Source: Clostridium liquoris
GTDB taxonomy: Bacteria; Bacillota; Clostridia; Clostridiales; Clostridiaceae
Assembly: GCF_002995785.1 (NCBI RefSeq)
Contig: NZ_PVXO01000012.1
Coordinates: 1-64,000, forward strand
Length of the DNA: 64,000 nucleotides
Direction: 5' to 3'
Made by a program: the position numbers and the translations under genes. This document shows, one piece after another, positions 14,007 through 22,609 of the stretch (its first letter is position 1; each line of letters starts with the position of its first letter). The notes below the pieces were generated by a model. That model was not told the origin of the DNA. It saw only the letters and a program-made list of their open reading frames with translations, and searched no databases.

Positions 14007-14987
14007 TTAAAGTAATTCTTTTCTCAATTCTTCAGGAGATTTAGGAGATAAATATCCAAAAGGAATATCAAAAACTGTAACTGCTCCTTTTCTTCCTTCC
14101 TGTGAAAATTTATGTATTGCTCTAGCATAAGCTAATAATACACTAGAAGTGAATTCAGGATTGCTATCTAAAGTAAGGCTAAATTCCATTCTTTGTTTAT
14201 TTTCTTCACTGGTATTGCCTGTGCGAATAACAAATCCACCATGAGGCATTCTGCAGTGATCTTTTTTGAATTCTTCTTCAGATATAAAATTAACTGTTGT
14301 ATCGTAATCTGCAAAATAATTTGGCATAGTCTTTATAGTTTCTTCTATTTTATTTAAGTCTGCTCCCTCACAAGGAACCACATAGCACACTCTTTTATGC
14401 TTTTCTCTAGCTGTAAATTTTGGATTTTTCCCTGCTCTTACTTTTTCCAAAGCTTCTTCTATTGGAATTGTATACTGAACAGCATTCTTTACTCCTTCTA
14501 CTCTTCTTATAGCATCAGAGTGTCCCTGGCTTACTCCTTTACCCCAAAAAGTATAATCCATTCCATTTGGTAAAATTGCCTGACCTAAAAGACGATTTAA
14601 AGAAAATAAACCTGGATCCCAGCCTGAAGATATAAGACTTACAGTTCCAGCTTCCTTTGATACTCTATCCATATTTTTAAAATGCTCAGGTATCCTTGCA
14701 TGGGTATCAAAACTATCCACAGTGTTAAACATTGATGATACCATAGGTCCTTGTTCCATTAAATCTGTAGCAGAACCTCCGCATAAAATCATAACATCAA
14801 TTGTTCCTTTAAATAATTCCAACTGTGATATATGTATTAATTTACAATTGTTTCCTTCAATGTCTTTTACATTTCTTCTTGTAAAAATAGCTATAAGCTC
14901 CATATCTGGATTATGTTCAATAGCCTTTTCTACTCCTTTTCCTAAGTTGCCATACCCTACAATTCCTATTCTTGTTTTTTTGCTCAT
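14007..14987 (-). CDS. ddh: meso-diaminopimelate D-dehydrogenase
   Basis: The protein has 326 residues from ATG 14987 (AGGTGA 5 bp upstream; a GTG three codons earlier overlaps that site). The N-terminal Rossmann motif is RIGIVGYGNLGKGVE. Residues VDSFDTHARI and LISSGWDPGLFSLNR are highly characteristic of Ddh, and FWGKGVSQGHSDAIRRVEGV forms part of the substrate site. The enzyme makes meso-diaminopimelate from tetrahydrodipicolinate, ammonia and NADPH for peptidoglycan and lysine. It appears monocistronic, with an extended -10 (TGA-TATAAT, minus strand) about 90 bp upstream of the start. Confidence 0.95.
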   Translation of the reverse strand: MSKKTRIGIVGYGNLGKGVEKAIEHNPDMELIAIFTRRNVKDIEGNNCKLIHISQLELFKGTIDVMILCGGSATDLMEQGPMVSSMFNTVDSFDTHARIPEHFKNMDRVSKEAGTVSLISSGWDPGLFSLNRLLGQAILPNGMDYTFWGKGVSQGHSDAIRRVEGVKNAVQYTIPIEEALEKVRAGKNPKFTAREKHKRVCYVVPCEGADLNKIEETIKTMPNYFADYDTTVNFISEEEFKKDHCRMPHGGFVIRTGNTSEENKQRMEFSLTLDSNPEFTSSVLLAYARAIHKFSQEGRKGAVTVFDIPFGYLSPKSPEELRKELL

Positions 14988-15184
14988 ATCCTTCACCTCA
15001 TTTTATTATATTTTTCTAGAGTGCATAATCTTTCCTTATGCTGTTATCATAGATTAAACAATATTTGTTTTATATTATATCACAAAATTCATTTTTTATT
15101 TTTAAGAATTCTTCTATATTTGGCATGTAAAGATTTATTGTCACTGCCATAGAAACTCATATCAGCATAATGGCTACTTAATTA

Positions 15185-15250
15185 GGGGACAGTTATCAAT
15201 TTTTTAATATAATGCTTGACTACAAGCTAAAAAATTGATAACTGTCCCCA
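15185..15250. repeat. REP-like palindromic repeat
   Basis: GGGGACAGTTATCAATTTTT and its near-perfect inverse (ending AACTGTCCCC at 15249) enclose a 25-bp centre. The full unit is a 66-bp hairpin in the gap between the gene at 15297 and ddh, 46 bp beyond the stop of the former. Confidence 0.75.
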
Positions 15251-15296
15251 TATTCTAAATAGATAGATTTCTACTTAGGCTTACATTTTTTACTGT

Positions 15297-15743
15297 TTAT
15301 ATGTTCTTTACTGTTTCATTAGCTTTTTCAACTGTTTCTGGTTTTTCTGGATCATCTGTATTTTCTGCATTAACAACATTCTTTTCCAAAGTGCTTTTTT
15401 CAATCACATCATCATCACTCTGAGCCTTAGTTAACATTGTCAAACATTTTGAAATCTTTTCATTAATCATACCGACAGCAAATAAAGCAAATGCTATGCC
15501 TGCATAAAGAGCCAATGATTCAAAAACCCCTGGAAGCAATTGAATTGGTACTAATTGTTTAATAACTTCAGTAGAAGGATATCCCTGAGCTACATATTGG
15601 CCAACAGTACTTTTAAATAATAAAATATTATTAGCCAATGATGCAACTGCAATAAGTGCTACCACTGAGGCAACAACATACAATACAATTGAGCTAACAG
15701 GTTTTTTTGATTTTTTACATACTTTTTTCTCTTCAGGTTTCAT
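15297..15743 (-). CDS. small membrane protein of unknown function
   Basis: The protein has 148 residues from ATG 15743 (GAGGA 8 bp upstream; the longer frame lacks a site). It has two hydrophobic segments, IVLYVVASVVALIAVASLA (about 20-40) and LALYAGIAFALFAVGMI (about 78-94), separated by a polar loop. A charged Glu/Asp/Lys-rich tail (about 105-148) follows. The N-terminus is Lys-rich, so the tail and N-terminus probably face the cytoplasm. No family is recognised. Confidence 0.7.
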   Translation of the reverse strand: MKPEEKKVCKKSKKPVSSIVLYVVASVVALIAVASLANNILLFKSTVGQYVAQGYPSTEVIKQLVPIQLLPGVFESLALYAGIAFALFAVGMINEKISKCLTMLTKAQSDDDVIEKSTLEKNVVNAENTDDPEKPETVEKANETVKNI

Positions 15744-16027
15744 AAAATTAATCCTCATTTCTGCCATAAAGGCTGTAATATTAAAGTAAAATTTCTTTTT
15801 ACAGTGACCTTTTCTTCTTTAATTGTTGTCTTTATATTACTAAGCAATTGTTACAGCAGGGTGTCAATTATATGTCGATATTGTTAACATTTCATAGTTG
15901 ATATACATTTTTCTTATACTGATAGAATTATAATTTTCAATAAAAGTATCATCATTAGATTTATTGATAACTTGCTAATAAGCGACTTTTAAAACAATAC
16001 TTGTAATTATTATCCTGTTTATGTATA

Positions 16028-16561
16028 ATGATTGCAGAAAATCTTAAGCGATTGAGATTAGAAAGAAATTTAAGTTTGGGACAATTAGCAGAATTATTTG
16101 ACGTAAGTAAGGTGATGATCTCACAGATTAAAAAGGGCGATATAAATCCAACAATCAATACCATTTGGAAAATTGCTAAAAAATTAAATGTTCCATATAC
16201 TGTACAGATTGATAAACATAAAAACTCAACTTATATTATTAAAAATCTGATGTTAAAGAACAAATCAGCGAAGATGGAACCTATCATGTTTGCTGCTATT
16301 ATGGCAACATCACTAACAGAAATTTTGAATTATTTTTGCTCAAGATGGATTCTGAGGCAATCTATGCTTCTATTGGTCATTCCGAAAAATCACAGGAGTA
16401 TACTACTGTTCTAGAGGATGAACTTGTGTTCCGCAAACAATGAAGATTATTCATTAGGCTCAGAAGATTCCGTTTGTTTTTCATCAACAGCTCCTCATAC
16501 CTATAAAAGCTGTGGAAAAACCGTCCTTAAAGCTATGGTTATAAATTTTTATCAAATTTAA
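16028..16561 (+). pseudogene. XRE-cupin family regulator, frameshifted
   Basis: The first 60 residues are an intact HTH (LKRLRLERNLSLGQLAELFD then KVMISQIKKGDINPTINTIW). After about residue 75 the frame is lost. In the +1 frame FELFLLKMDSEAIYASIGHS and EKSQEYTTVLEDELVF continue the cupin. Then another shift gives YSLGSEDSVCFSSTAPHTYK and ends KAMVINFYQI at 16561. These are the usual halves of a sugar-binding cupin (a small-molecule sensing regulator), so at least two frameshifts destroyed the sensor. The remaining HTH-only product of up to 128 residues could still be made. Confidence 0.8.
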
Positions 16562-16610
16562 CAAAAGTATATATAAAAATTTTATATAAATGTTAAAGGA
16601 GGAATAAGAA

Positions 16611-17327
16611 ATGAGTGGATTAATGTTTCAAAAAGACAGCTATGTAAAGGAATTTGACTGTAAAATTATTAAAGTAGATGAGGATGAAAATGCTGTAGTT
16701 TTGGATAGAACAGCATTTTACATAGGTGGCGGCGGTCAACCATGTGATACTGGGACATTAAAAACAAAAACAGATGTATATATTGTTACAAAAGTTAAGA
16801 AAAAAGGACAGGATGTATATCATTATATTGATGGAAAACTTCCTGAAATTAATGAAACTTGTATAGGAAAAATAGATTGGGAACATAGATATAAATTAAT
16901 GAGAACTCACACTGCTATGCATATTTTATGCGGTGTTGTATGGAGAGACTATAAGGCCAAAGTAACTGGTGGAGATATGGATTGTCTTAAAGGTAGACTA
17001 GATTTTGAATTTGAAAACTTCCATAAAGAACTAATAGCGGAAATTGAGGATAAGATTAATAGAGAAGTAGAATATAAAAGAAATATTAGTGTAAATATTC
17101 TTCAAAGAGAAGAAGCTTTTAAAATTCCAGACTTAATAAGAACAAAAATAAATCTTCTTCCTGAAGGAATTACTGAAATAAGAACCGTAAACATTGAAGA
17201 ATTGGATCTTCAGGCAGATGGCGGAACTCATGTGAAAAATACTGAGGAAGTTGGAAAAATAAAAATAGCAGATTATAAAAGTAAAGGAAAACTCAATAAA
17301 AGAATATATATTGAATTAGAAGAATAG
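16611..17327 (+). CDS. alaX: alanyl-tRNA editing protein AlaX
   Basis: The protein has 238 residues, similar to AlaX-M. The N-terminal half has the AFYIGGGGQPCDTGTL glycine-rich motif of the AlaRS second additional domain. The metal site has H100 and H104 (RTHTAMHIL) and H207 (GGTHVKNTEEVG). The usual Cys of CxxxH is Asp here (D203 in QADGGTHV). The enzyme hydrolyses mischarged Ser-tRNA(Ala) or Gly-tRNA(Ala) in trans. The ribosome binding site is AAAGGAGGAA. The XRE-cupin pseudogene lies 49 bp upstream; they may once have been one transcript. Confidence 0.9.
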   Translation: MSGLMFQKDSYVKEFDCKIIKVDEDENAVVLDRTAFYIGGGGQPCDTGTLKTKTDVYIVTKVKKKGQDVYHYIDGKLPEINETCIGKIDWEHRYKLMRTHTAMHILCGVVWRDYKAKVTGGDMDCLKGRLDFEFENFHKELIAEIEDKINREVEYKRNISVNILQREEAFKIPDLIRTKINLLPEGITEIRTVNIEELDLQADGGTHVKNTEEVGKIKIADYKSKGKLNKRIYIELEE

Positions 17328-17405
17328 CTTAATCATAAATTCAATAAAGCATTGGAATACTTCCTACTTTGCACAAATAAATTTCTTAAGATTTGCAGCA
17401 AAAAA

Positions 17406-17454
17406 ATAATAAAGTAGGTTAAAATTATCTAACAAATTCAATCTACTTTATTAT
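17406..17454 (+). terminator. stem-loop downstream of alaX
   Basis: ATAATAAAGTAG (17406-17417) and CTACTTTATTAT (17443-17454) are perfect inverse copies. The tail is not T-rich on the plus strand, but the stem itself is strong and is the only candidate terminator before the REP at 17501. Confidence 0.55.
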
Positions 17455-17500
17455 CTGTGCTCTATGCTCTGTAATTATCTTCTATACTCCATTACTTTAA

Positions 17501-17566
17501 GGGACGGTTAACAACTCTTTTCTCTTAACTGCTTGTCTAAAAGCTTAAAAGTTATTAACCGTCCCC
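17501..17566. repeat. REP-like palindromic repeat (GGGACGG variant)
   Basis: GGGACGGTTAACAACT and its inverse (AGTTATTAACCGTCCC, ending 17566) enclose a 30-bp centre. The unit abuts the stop codon of the next gene at 17567. It matches the half-sites that bracket the RAYT gene. Confidence 0.75.
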
Positions 17567-18466
17567 CTATTGTTGATCCTTTGAATACTTAAGAAGTCCA
17601 TTATTTATATTTAACTTTATACTTCCGGTTTCATTTAAATATTCAACATAGGACTTCAATATTTTTTCCATTTGGGAATATTTATATTTGGTTTTTACAT
17701 TAATATTGAATTTTTTAATAGCAGTCTTGAGAATATCCTCCATGGTCATGTCACCTTCTATGAGACCATATACCCTCGCCGCTATGTTTTTATAAAAATT
17801 TATATTATCATCTATAAGTTTTGTAATATCATTATACATGCCTTTGTGTGCCACTACATATTTGCTGCATTTTAATTCATAAAGCTTCAATTTACTTTTT
17901 AAATCCTCTGTAAGTATATAAGCATAAGGCATTTTAGCCCCTTCCATTACTTCATAACTTATCAGTGAATCTCCTAAATACCCAACGTCATCAGGAGTAA
18001 TAATGCATATATGTGCAGGACTATGCCCTGGTGTATGAATAATTTTAAATTTAATACCGCACACACATATACTATTTTGATCATTTGAAATCATGATGTC
18101 TGTTTGGCAAACCATATGTCCATAATGTTCCTTAACCTCAGATAAAGTTTGATTGCTATAATAAACTTTGAGATTAATTAGTGAACTACAAATAAAAGCT
18201 TCATCAGCTGGCATAGCAATAATGCAGTTATACTTTTCCTTTAAATGTGCATTATTTCCTGCATGGTCTATATGAGCATGGCTGCATACTATAGCAGCTA
18301 CCTTAAAATTATTTTTTTCTAAGACCTCATCTATTCCTTCTCTTTCTCCATTTGCCCATCCTGAATCCAGCATAATAATTTCTCTATGATTAATTTTATA
18401 AAAAGGTATATATGTCATCCCCGTATCAATACAAAATGTGCTTCCCTTTATCTGCTTTATATCCAT
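17567..18466 (-). CDS. MBL-fold metallo-hydrolase
   Basis: The protein has 299 residues. The metallo-beta-lactamase motif HAHIDH (about residues 62-67) is followed by HTPGHSPAH (about 144-152, third His), GYLGDSLIS (about 165, bridging Asp) and VVAHKG (about 211-216, last His). This is the class that includes glyoxalase II-like and quorum-lactonase-like enzymes; the substrate cannot be told. The C-terminal 70 residues are helical (MTMEDILKTAIKKFNINVKTK), as in MBL proteins with a winged-helix tail. The start ATG lacks a strong ribosome binding site. Confidence 0.85.
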   Translation of the reverse strand: MDIKQIKGSTFCIDTGMTYIPFYKINHREIIMLDSGWANGEREGIDEVLEKNNFKVAAIVCSHAHIDHAGNNAHLKEKYNCIIAMPADEAFICSSLINLKVYYSNQTLSEVKEHYGHMVCQTDIMISNDQNSICVCGIKFKIIHTPGHSPAHICIITPDDVGYLGDSLISYEVMEGAKMPYAYILTEDLKSKLKLYELKCSKYVVAHKGMYNDITKLIDDNINFYKNIAARVYGLIEGDMTMEDILKTAIKKFNINVKTKYKYSQMEKILKSYVEYLNETGSIKLNINNGLLKYSKDQQ

Positions 18467-18682
18467 ATGTCTGCTTTAGTGAAAGATCACTAAATACTCA
18501 CTTCCTTTTCTTTTGCATTTATTATAAAAAATATTATATCATACCAAATATAAATATTTCTATAACCATTTCTACTACTTTACCAAGTCATATGTTATAA
18601 TTAATCATAATAATAAAATTATATGTTGTGAAAAGCATTCTGAATAAATTATATAAAATATATACTTGAAGGGTTAAATTTT

Positions 18683-18991
18683 ATGAATAATAAATTTTTA
18701 TGTGAATTTCAGGAAGATATTTTCGATAAAGCAGGATATTATACATTATATGTAGTTATTGCCTTCCCATCTTTTATGATTACTATTGAAGGGATGGAAT
18801 TACAATTTATTATACTTAGAATTATTTTATCTGGGATAGCCCTATTGATTTTAGCCTTAATTTATTTAAAATGTAAAAGTTCTAGAAATGAAAAAGAAAA
18901 TAAAAAAATTATTTATGATATATATTTCTTCCTTATGTTAACTCTTACCTGTGTGTATGAGCTTATGAAGCATTTAAATTTCTTAGTCTGA
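18683..18991 (+). CDS. small membrane protein of unknown function
   Basis: The protein has 102 residues with three hydrophobic segments (about 19-36, 41-62 and 77-97) and a lysine-rich loop (KCKSSRNEKENKK) between the second and third. There is a weak AAGGG site. It ends 2 bp before the stop of the convergent gene at 18994. No family is recognised. Confidence 0.6.
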   Translation: MNNKFLCEFQEDIFDKAGYYTLYVVIAFPSFMITIEGMELQFIILRIILSGIALLILALIYLKCKSSRNEKENKKIIYDIYFFLMLTLTCVYELMKHLNFLV

Positions 18992-18993
18992 AA

Positions 18994-20103
18994 TTATTTA
19001 TTTAATTGTTTAATTATATATTCAAAGCCATGTTTTCTATAATCATCCCAGAATTTCTTACGGCTTTCTGGAAACTTTACAGGCTGGCTTAAACGCTGTT
19101 GTTCTGCAAGAGATTCTTCCTTTGGGCGCTTTTCATATTTTAATTCTTCACTGCATTTCTTAAAAAGATCCTCACCTTTTTTATTGTTAATTAAAATTAC
19201 GGAAACCCCTTTTTTGTCCATCCATTCAGGAGCGTACTTTTCAATACCCCAATAATCTGCAATGGTGATATCTGATGCACGATGTATATCTGTAAATCTG
19301 CATTTCTCACAAGAAGGACGCATAATAGTCTTTTCTCCGAAGAAAAGTTTATAAAATCTTTCATCATTATGAATTTCTTCACTATTTGAAGTTGTAAATA
19401 TGAATGTTTTGTTACTGTTTTCCCTGCTCCAATCCATTATCTTAGATCTAAATTGAATACTGGTTAGTTTTCCCCCATACTCTTTTTCCAATAGTCTTTT
19501 GTAATCTTCCCAAATTAGAGGACTTGGTATGCTGTGGCAAATCAAGTCACATATATATAAATTTTCATTGAATGGCGAATTCCCCATATATCCGCGTAAT
19601 CCTGCAGCTTCACAAGGTGTACCAGTAAACAATACTTTTCTCTTATCAATTAAGTCATTTTTTATTTGCTTAAATATATCCCCCATGTTGCTCTGTACAT
19701 ACTTGGATATTCTCATTCTATTTCTCTGATCATAGTTTTCTGCTCTCTTATGCAGCACATGAAATTTATCGTCGTAGTCAGCACCATAGACTACTCCACC
19801 TTCTCTAAGTATTGCATCGGAAATTGCTGTGAAAACTCCTCCAGATGTAGAATTCATTAATACTTCTTCTGATTTGTGCTTAGCTGCTAAAAATTCTGGA
19901 ATAGTTTTTTCTTTGTAATTTCCATCACAAATTAGAGGGCAAACATTTACACAACTATTACAATCTATGCATAGTGCTTGGTCTATTACAGGATATAAAA
20001 AGCCCTCTTCATCTGGTTTCATATGAATAGCCTGTGTAGGACAAGTATTGTAACATGCACTGCATCCACAGCAATACTCTTTTTTTAAATAAATCCTTTC
20101 CAT
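18994..20103 (-). CDS. FrhB-type Fe-S flavoprotein (coenzyme F420 hydrogenase beta-subunit family)
   Basis: The protein has 369 residues. The N-terminus has two 4Fe-4S motifs (CCGCSACYNTCP, about residues 11-22, and CIDCNSCVNVCP, about 45-56). These are followed by the FrhB N domain (STSGGVFTAISDAILREGGVVYGADYD) and C domain (LFTGTPCEAAGLRGYM; CEKCRFTDIHRASDITIADYWGIEKY). The family binds FAD and moves electrons from a reduced carrier such as ferredoxin to an acceptor. The acceptor here is unknown. A 143-residue Cys-rich protein is encoded 40 bp upstream on the same strand and could be its partner. Confidence 0.85.
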   Translation of the reverse strand: MERIYLKKEYCCGCSACYNTCPTQAIHMKPDEEGFLYPVIDQALCIDCNSCVNVCPLICDGNYKEKTIPEFLAAKHKSEEVLMNSTSGGVFTAISDAILREGGVVYGADYDDKFHVLHKRAENYDQRNRMRISKYVQSNMGDIFKQIKNDLIDKRKVLFTGTPCEAAGLRGYMGNSPFNENLYICDLICHSIPSPLIWEDYKRLLEKEYGGKLTSIQFRSKIMDWSRENSNKTFIFTTSNSEEIHNDERFYKLFFGEKTIMRPSCEKCRFTDIHRASDITIADYWGIEKYAPEWMDKKGVSVILINNKKGEDLFKKCSEELKYEKRPKEESLAEQQRLSQPVKFPESRKKFWDDYRKHGFEYIIKQLNK

Positions 20104-20143
20104 AATAGCTCCCCTTTTGTTTTACCTTTAATAATTTTTTTAG

Positions 20144-20575
20144 CTATTTTATTCCAATATATTCATTTTTTATTTTATCTGAAAAAACTTGATTTTGTTT
20201 TGCTACATTTAGCAAATATGTTAGCACATCTCCTGGATATACTACTTCTTCTGGTAATCGGGTACTTTCTAATGATTTTCTGCTAAGTGATATAATGCAA
20301 TTTTCATTATGATTTTCTTTACATTCTCTGCATAACCTGCAAATACATGCTATACTTTTTGCTAAAGCATTTTCATCATACATTTTCATATCATCTTTAG
20401 GAATTAGTTTAACTCCATCATTTATTGATTTTTCTCCGTTTTTATATGCTGCCTTTATAGCATTTAAAGAAAATCCTATATTACATTTTGGTGGTACACA
20501 TTCACTGCTTCCATAATATTTACATTCTTTACAAATTTCATTTAAACTTTTCTCTGTCATTTCAAAATAATTCAT
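20144..20575 (-). CDS. Cys-rich protein upstream of the FrhB-type gene
   Basis: The protein has 143 residues with about 11 Cys. CKECKYYGSSECVPPKCNIG (about 15-34) and CICRLCRECKENHNENC (about 76-92) look like metal or Fe-S cluster sites. The rest is helical and soluble. The ATG has a GGGGGAT site. Its close linkage to the Fe-S flavoprotein gene suggests a shared redox role, which is inference; I do not recognise the family. Confidence 0.7.
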   Translation of the reverse strand: MNYFEMTEKSLNEICKECKYYGSSECVPPKCNIGFSLNAIKAAYKNGEKSINDGVKLIPKDDMKMYDENALAKSIACICRLCRECKENHNENCIISLSRKSLESTRLPEEVVYPGDVLTYLLNVAKQNQVFSDKIKNEYIGIK

Positions 20576-20691
20576 ATTATATCCCCCTGTCTTTTAAATT
20601 TAGTTAATTGTAATATGTTATATGACACAATAATAGTACATATATAACTTATTGACAAGTAGTCATTAAATTCTTTTTCAAATTATAAAGC

Positions 20692-21180
20692 CTACAATTG
20701 TGTTTTTAAATTTCCTTTACTATTAATTTCTATTGGCAGGGCTATTTCTATATTAAATTCAAATTCTTCTCCCAATTTATTCATATTCTTATCTTTAGCA
20801 GCATCTATAGTATATTTGAAACTTTTTTGATTACCAAAAACTTCATTTGTCAATGGAAATACTACAACCATCTCTTTTATATCTTTTGGTTTTATTGCCC
20901 CATCAATATGGTCACTATTAATCAAACTAGCATTTATTCTCTTATTATCCTTATTGATGATAAACCCCTTATTTGGTTCTATATAGTATTCATTAGAATC
21001 AGAATTATTATGAATAAGTAGATGTAGAGCTATTATGTCTTCTCGCTTTCCATTGATTTTACCCTTAATAGTTTTAAAACTTGATAATGTTATACTTAAT
21101 TCACCTTGTGTTTTCTTAGCTTTATCATATACCTCATCAAATACTTTATAATGTGCATGAGATTCCGTTACCCCCTTGAC
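20692..21180 (-). pseudogene. secreted or lipoprotein-like protein, 5' end missing
   Basis: On the minus strand an open frame of 162 codons runs from 21180 to the stop at 20692, but it begins after a TAG stop with no usable ATG, GTG or TTG for the first two thirds. It reads GELSITLSSFKTIKGKINGK, then HNNSDSNEYYIEPNKGFII, VVFPLTNEVFGNQKSFKYTI and ends IEINSKGNLKTQL. The beta-rich style resembles the extracellular domains of DUF4352/DUF5105-type lipoproteins. A signal peptide is absent. A ribosome-binding-like AAGGGGG lies in the region in another frame, so the gene was probably frameshifted or cut. Confidence 0.6.
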
Positions 21181-21285
21181 CTAAATAAACCCATTCTTAT
21201 ATTAATAATCCAAAGTGATATAATATAATTAATTCATAATGCTGGGAAAAATGTGTCGCATTCAAAATTAAGGGAGGTAGTGTTA

Positions 21286-21606
21286 ATGCAAAAATGCCAG
21301 AAATGCTCTAAAGAATTTACATGGAAAAGTATTATTAAATCCTTGTTATTTAGCTATAAACCTATCAAATGCAGTGGCTGCAATAGTCAACACTATGTAA
21401 ATTTTATGACTAGGATTGTCTATGATTGTTTTCTTCTTGCTCCGTGTATACTTGTACTTACAAAATGGTTTAATTTTTATAATATTTTCGGAAAGTACGA
21501 TTTATTGGTTTATTTATTTTGGATTGTTCTTGTAACATGTATAGGGCCTTTCTTTGCCAGATATCACATGGAAGAAACCAAAGAAAAAGCGAAAACTGAA
21601 TGGTAA
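21286..21606 (+). CDS. cxxc_20_cxxc-type membrane protein
   Basis: The protein has 106 residues from ATG 21286 (GGGAGG 9 bp upstream). Two CxxC pairs about 20 residues apart (CQKCSKEF and CSGCNSQHYVN) define the cxxc_20_cxxc family, a zinc-ribbon-like start. Two hydrophobic segments follow (FLLAPCILVLTKWF, and LLVYLFWIVLVTCIGPFFA), with a charged tail. Function is unknown. Confidence 0.75.
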   Translation: MQKCQKCSKEFTWKSIIKSLLFSYKPIKCSGCNSQHYVNFMTRIVYDCFLLAPCILVLTKWFNFYNIFGKYDLLVYLFWIVLVTCIGPFFARYHMEETKEKAKTEW

Positions 21607-21632
21607 ATAAGGGGTATTAAAGCGTAATTAAA

Positions 21633-21773
21633 TGCTATGAAAATGTCGGCTTTACAAAAGTAAAATTAATTAAAAATGTCCGAGAATCATCCAATGGCTA
21701 TTGGAACTTATATAAAATGGCTATTTCAAAAGATGAATGGTTAAAAAGGTATATTACTCATTTCATTAGATAG
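21633..21773 (+). pseudogene. GNAT acetyltransferase, C-terminal fragment
   Basis: The frame reads CYENVGFTKVKLIKNVRESS and then NGYWNLYKMAISKDEWLKRY, the usual end of a GNAT protein (YExxGF and the last beta strand). No start or acetyl-CoA loop remains. The fragment is only 46 codons long. Confidence 0.75.
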
Positions 21774-21820
21774 GCATATGTGTAAATGATTTGTTTAGAT
21801 TATGATTTCGTACATTTTTT

Positions 21821-21844
21821 AAGGAACTCCTAAAAGAGTTCCTT
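21821..21844. terminator. bidirectional terminator
   Basis: AAGGAACTC (21821-21829) and GAGTTCCTT (21836-21844) pair with a 6-base loop, flanked by T-runs on both strands. It ends the GNAT gene at 21863 and the plus-strand region before it. Confidence 0.8.
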
Positions 21845-21862
21845 TAGTTCATAAGATAAGAA

Positions 21863-22321
21863 CTATATGAACTTGTAAGACATTTCTCCAGTTACATCTT
21901 TAAAATCATATTTTTCATATAGCCTTCTACCAGCGTCAGTAGCATTTAAAGTGACTTTTGTATATCCTAAGTTTTTTGCGCGTTCCATAATATTACTTAA
22001 AAGCCTACTTCCTAACCCTTTATTTCTATATTCTGGGACAGTATACATATCTGTAATTAATGCTATTTTCCCATCTAAATTAAAAAGTGAAGGACAGATG
22101 TTATAAAAGCACATAATACTTATTGCAACAATATTTTCATTTTCCTCTGCCAAAAATGCCACAACATCTCCATTTAATAAGCCATCATTGTAATAGCATT
22201 TTAATGTTTGTGAATACTTATCCCAATTATAATTTCCAATATTCTTTTTTGCCTCATTAAGTAATTTTATTCTTAATTTTACAAGACTATCTATATCGTT
22301 AATAGTTGCCATTCTTATCAT
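21863..22321 (-). CDS. GNAT family N-acetyltransferase
   Basis: The protein has 152 residues from ATG 22321, preceded by GGGGGA at 6 bp; an ATG two codons earlier is too close to that site. The acetyl-CoA loop is YRNKGLGSRLL (about residues 95-105), and the final motif is RRLYEKYDF (about 133-141). The substrate is unknown. Confidence 0.85.
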   Translation of the reverse strand: MIRMATINDIDSLVKLRIKLLNEAKKNIGNYNWDKYSQTLKCYYNDGLLNGDVVAFLAEENENIVAISIMCFYNICPSLFNLDGKIALITDMYTVPEYRNKGLGSRLLSNIMERAKNLGYTKVTLNATDAGRRLYEKYDFKDVTGEMSYKFI

Positions 22322-22482
22322 TTGCATTCCCCCAAATAAAAACTTATTTTTTCCTTCCTATGCAATAACCTACAATTACAAATCATTATTAATTATAACA
22401 CATATGCCATATTCCGGGGAAAATAAGTTGCTTCACAATTTCAATTTTTTAAATTTGGCGATTCAACTGGAAAGCGAGCAAT

Positions 22483-22514
22483 TTGTTATAACAATATAGA
22501 AAATATGTTATAAT
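22483..22514 (+). promoter_or_regulatory. promoter with palindromic operator for the acetyltransferase gene
   Basis: TTGTTATAACAA (22483-22494) is a perfect palindrome overlapping the -35 region; TATAAT (22509-22514) is the -10. An almost identical 35-bp module lies at 27611-27639 before the SDR pseudogene. The palindrome is of the size bound by TetR- or MarR-type regulators. Confidence 0.5.
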
Positions 22515-22609
22515 TTTCTTACTGGATAAATGGAATTTATAAATGAATTAAACAAATGCCAAAGTCCGATGAATGTTATTGATAAAAAATAATTTATAGG
22601 GGTGAGATC

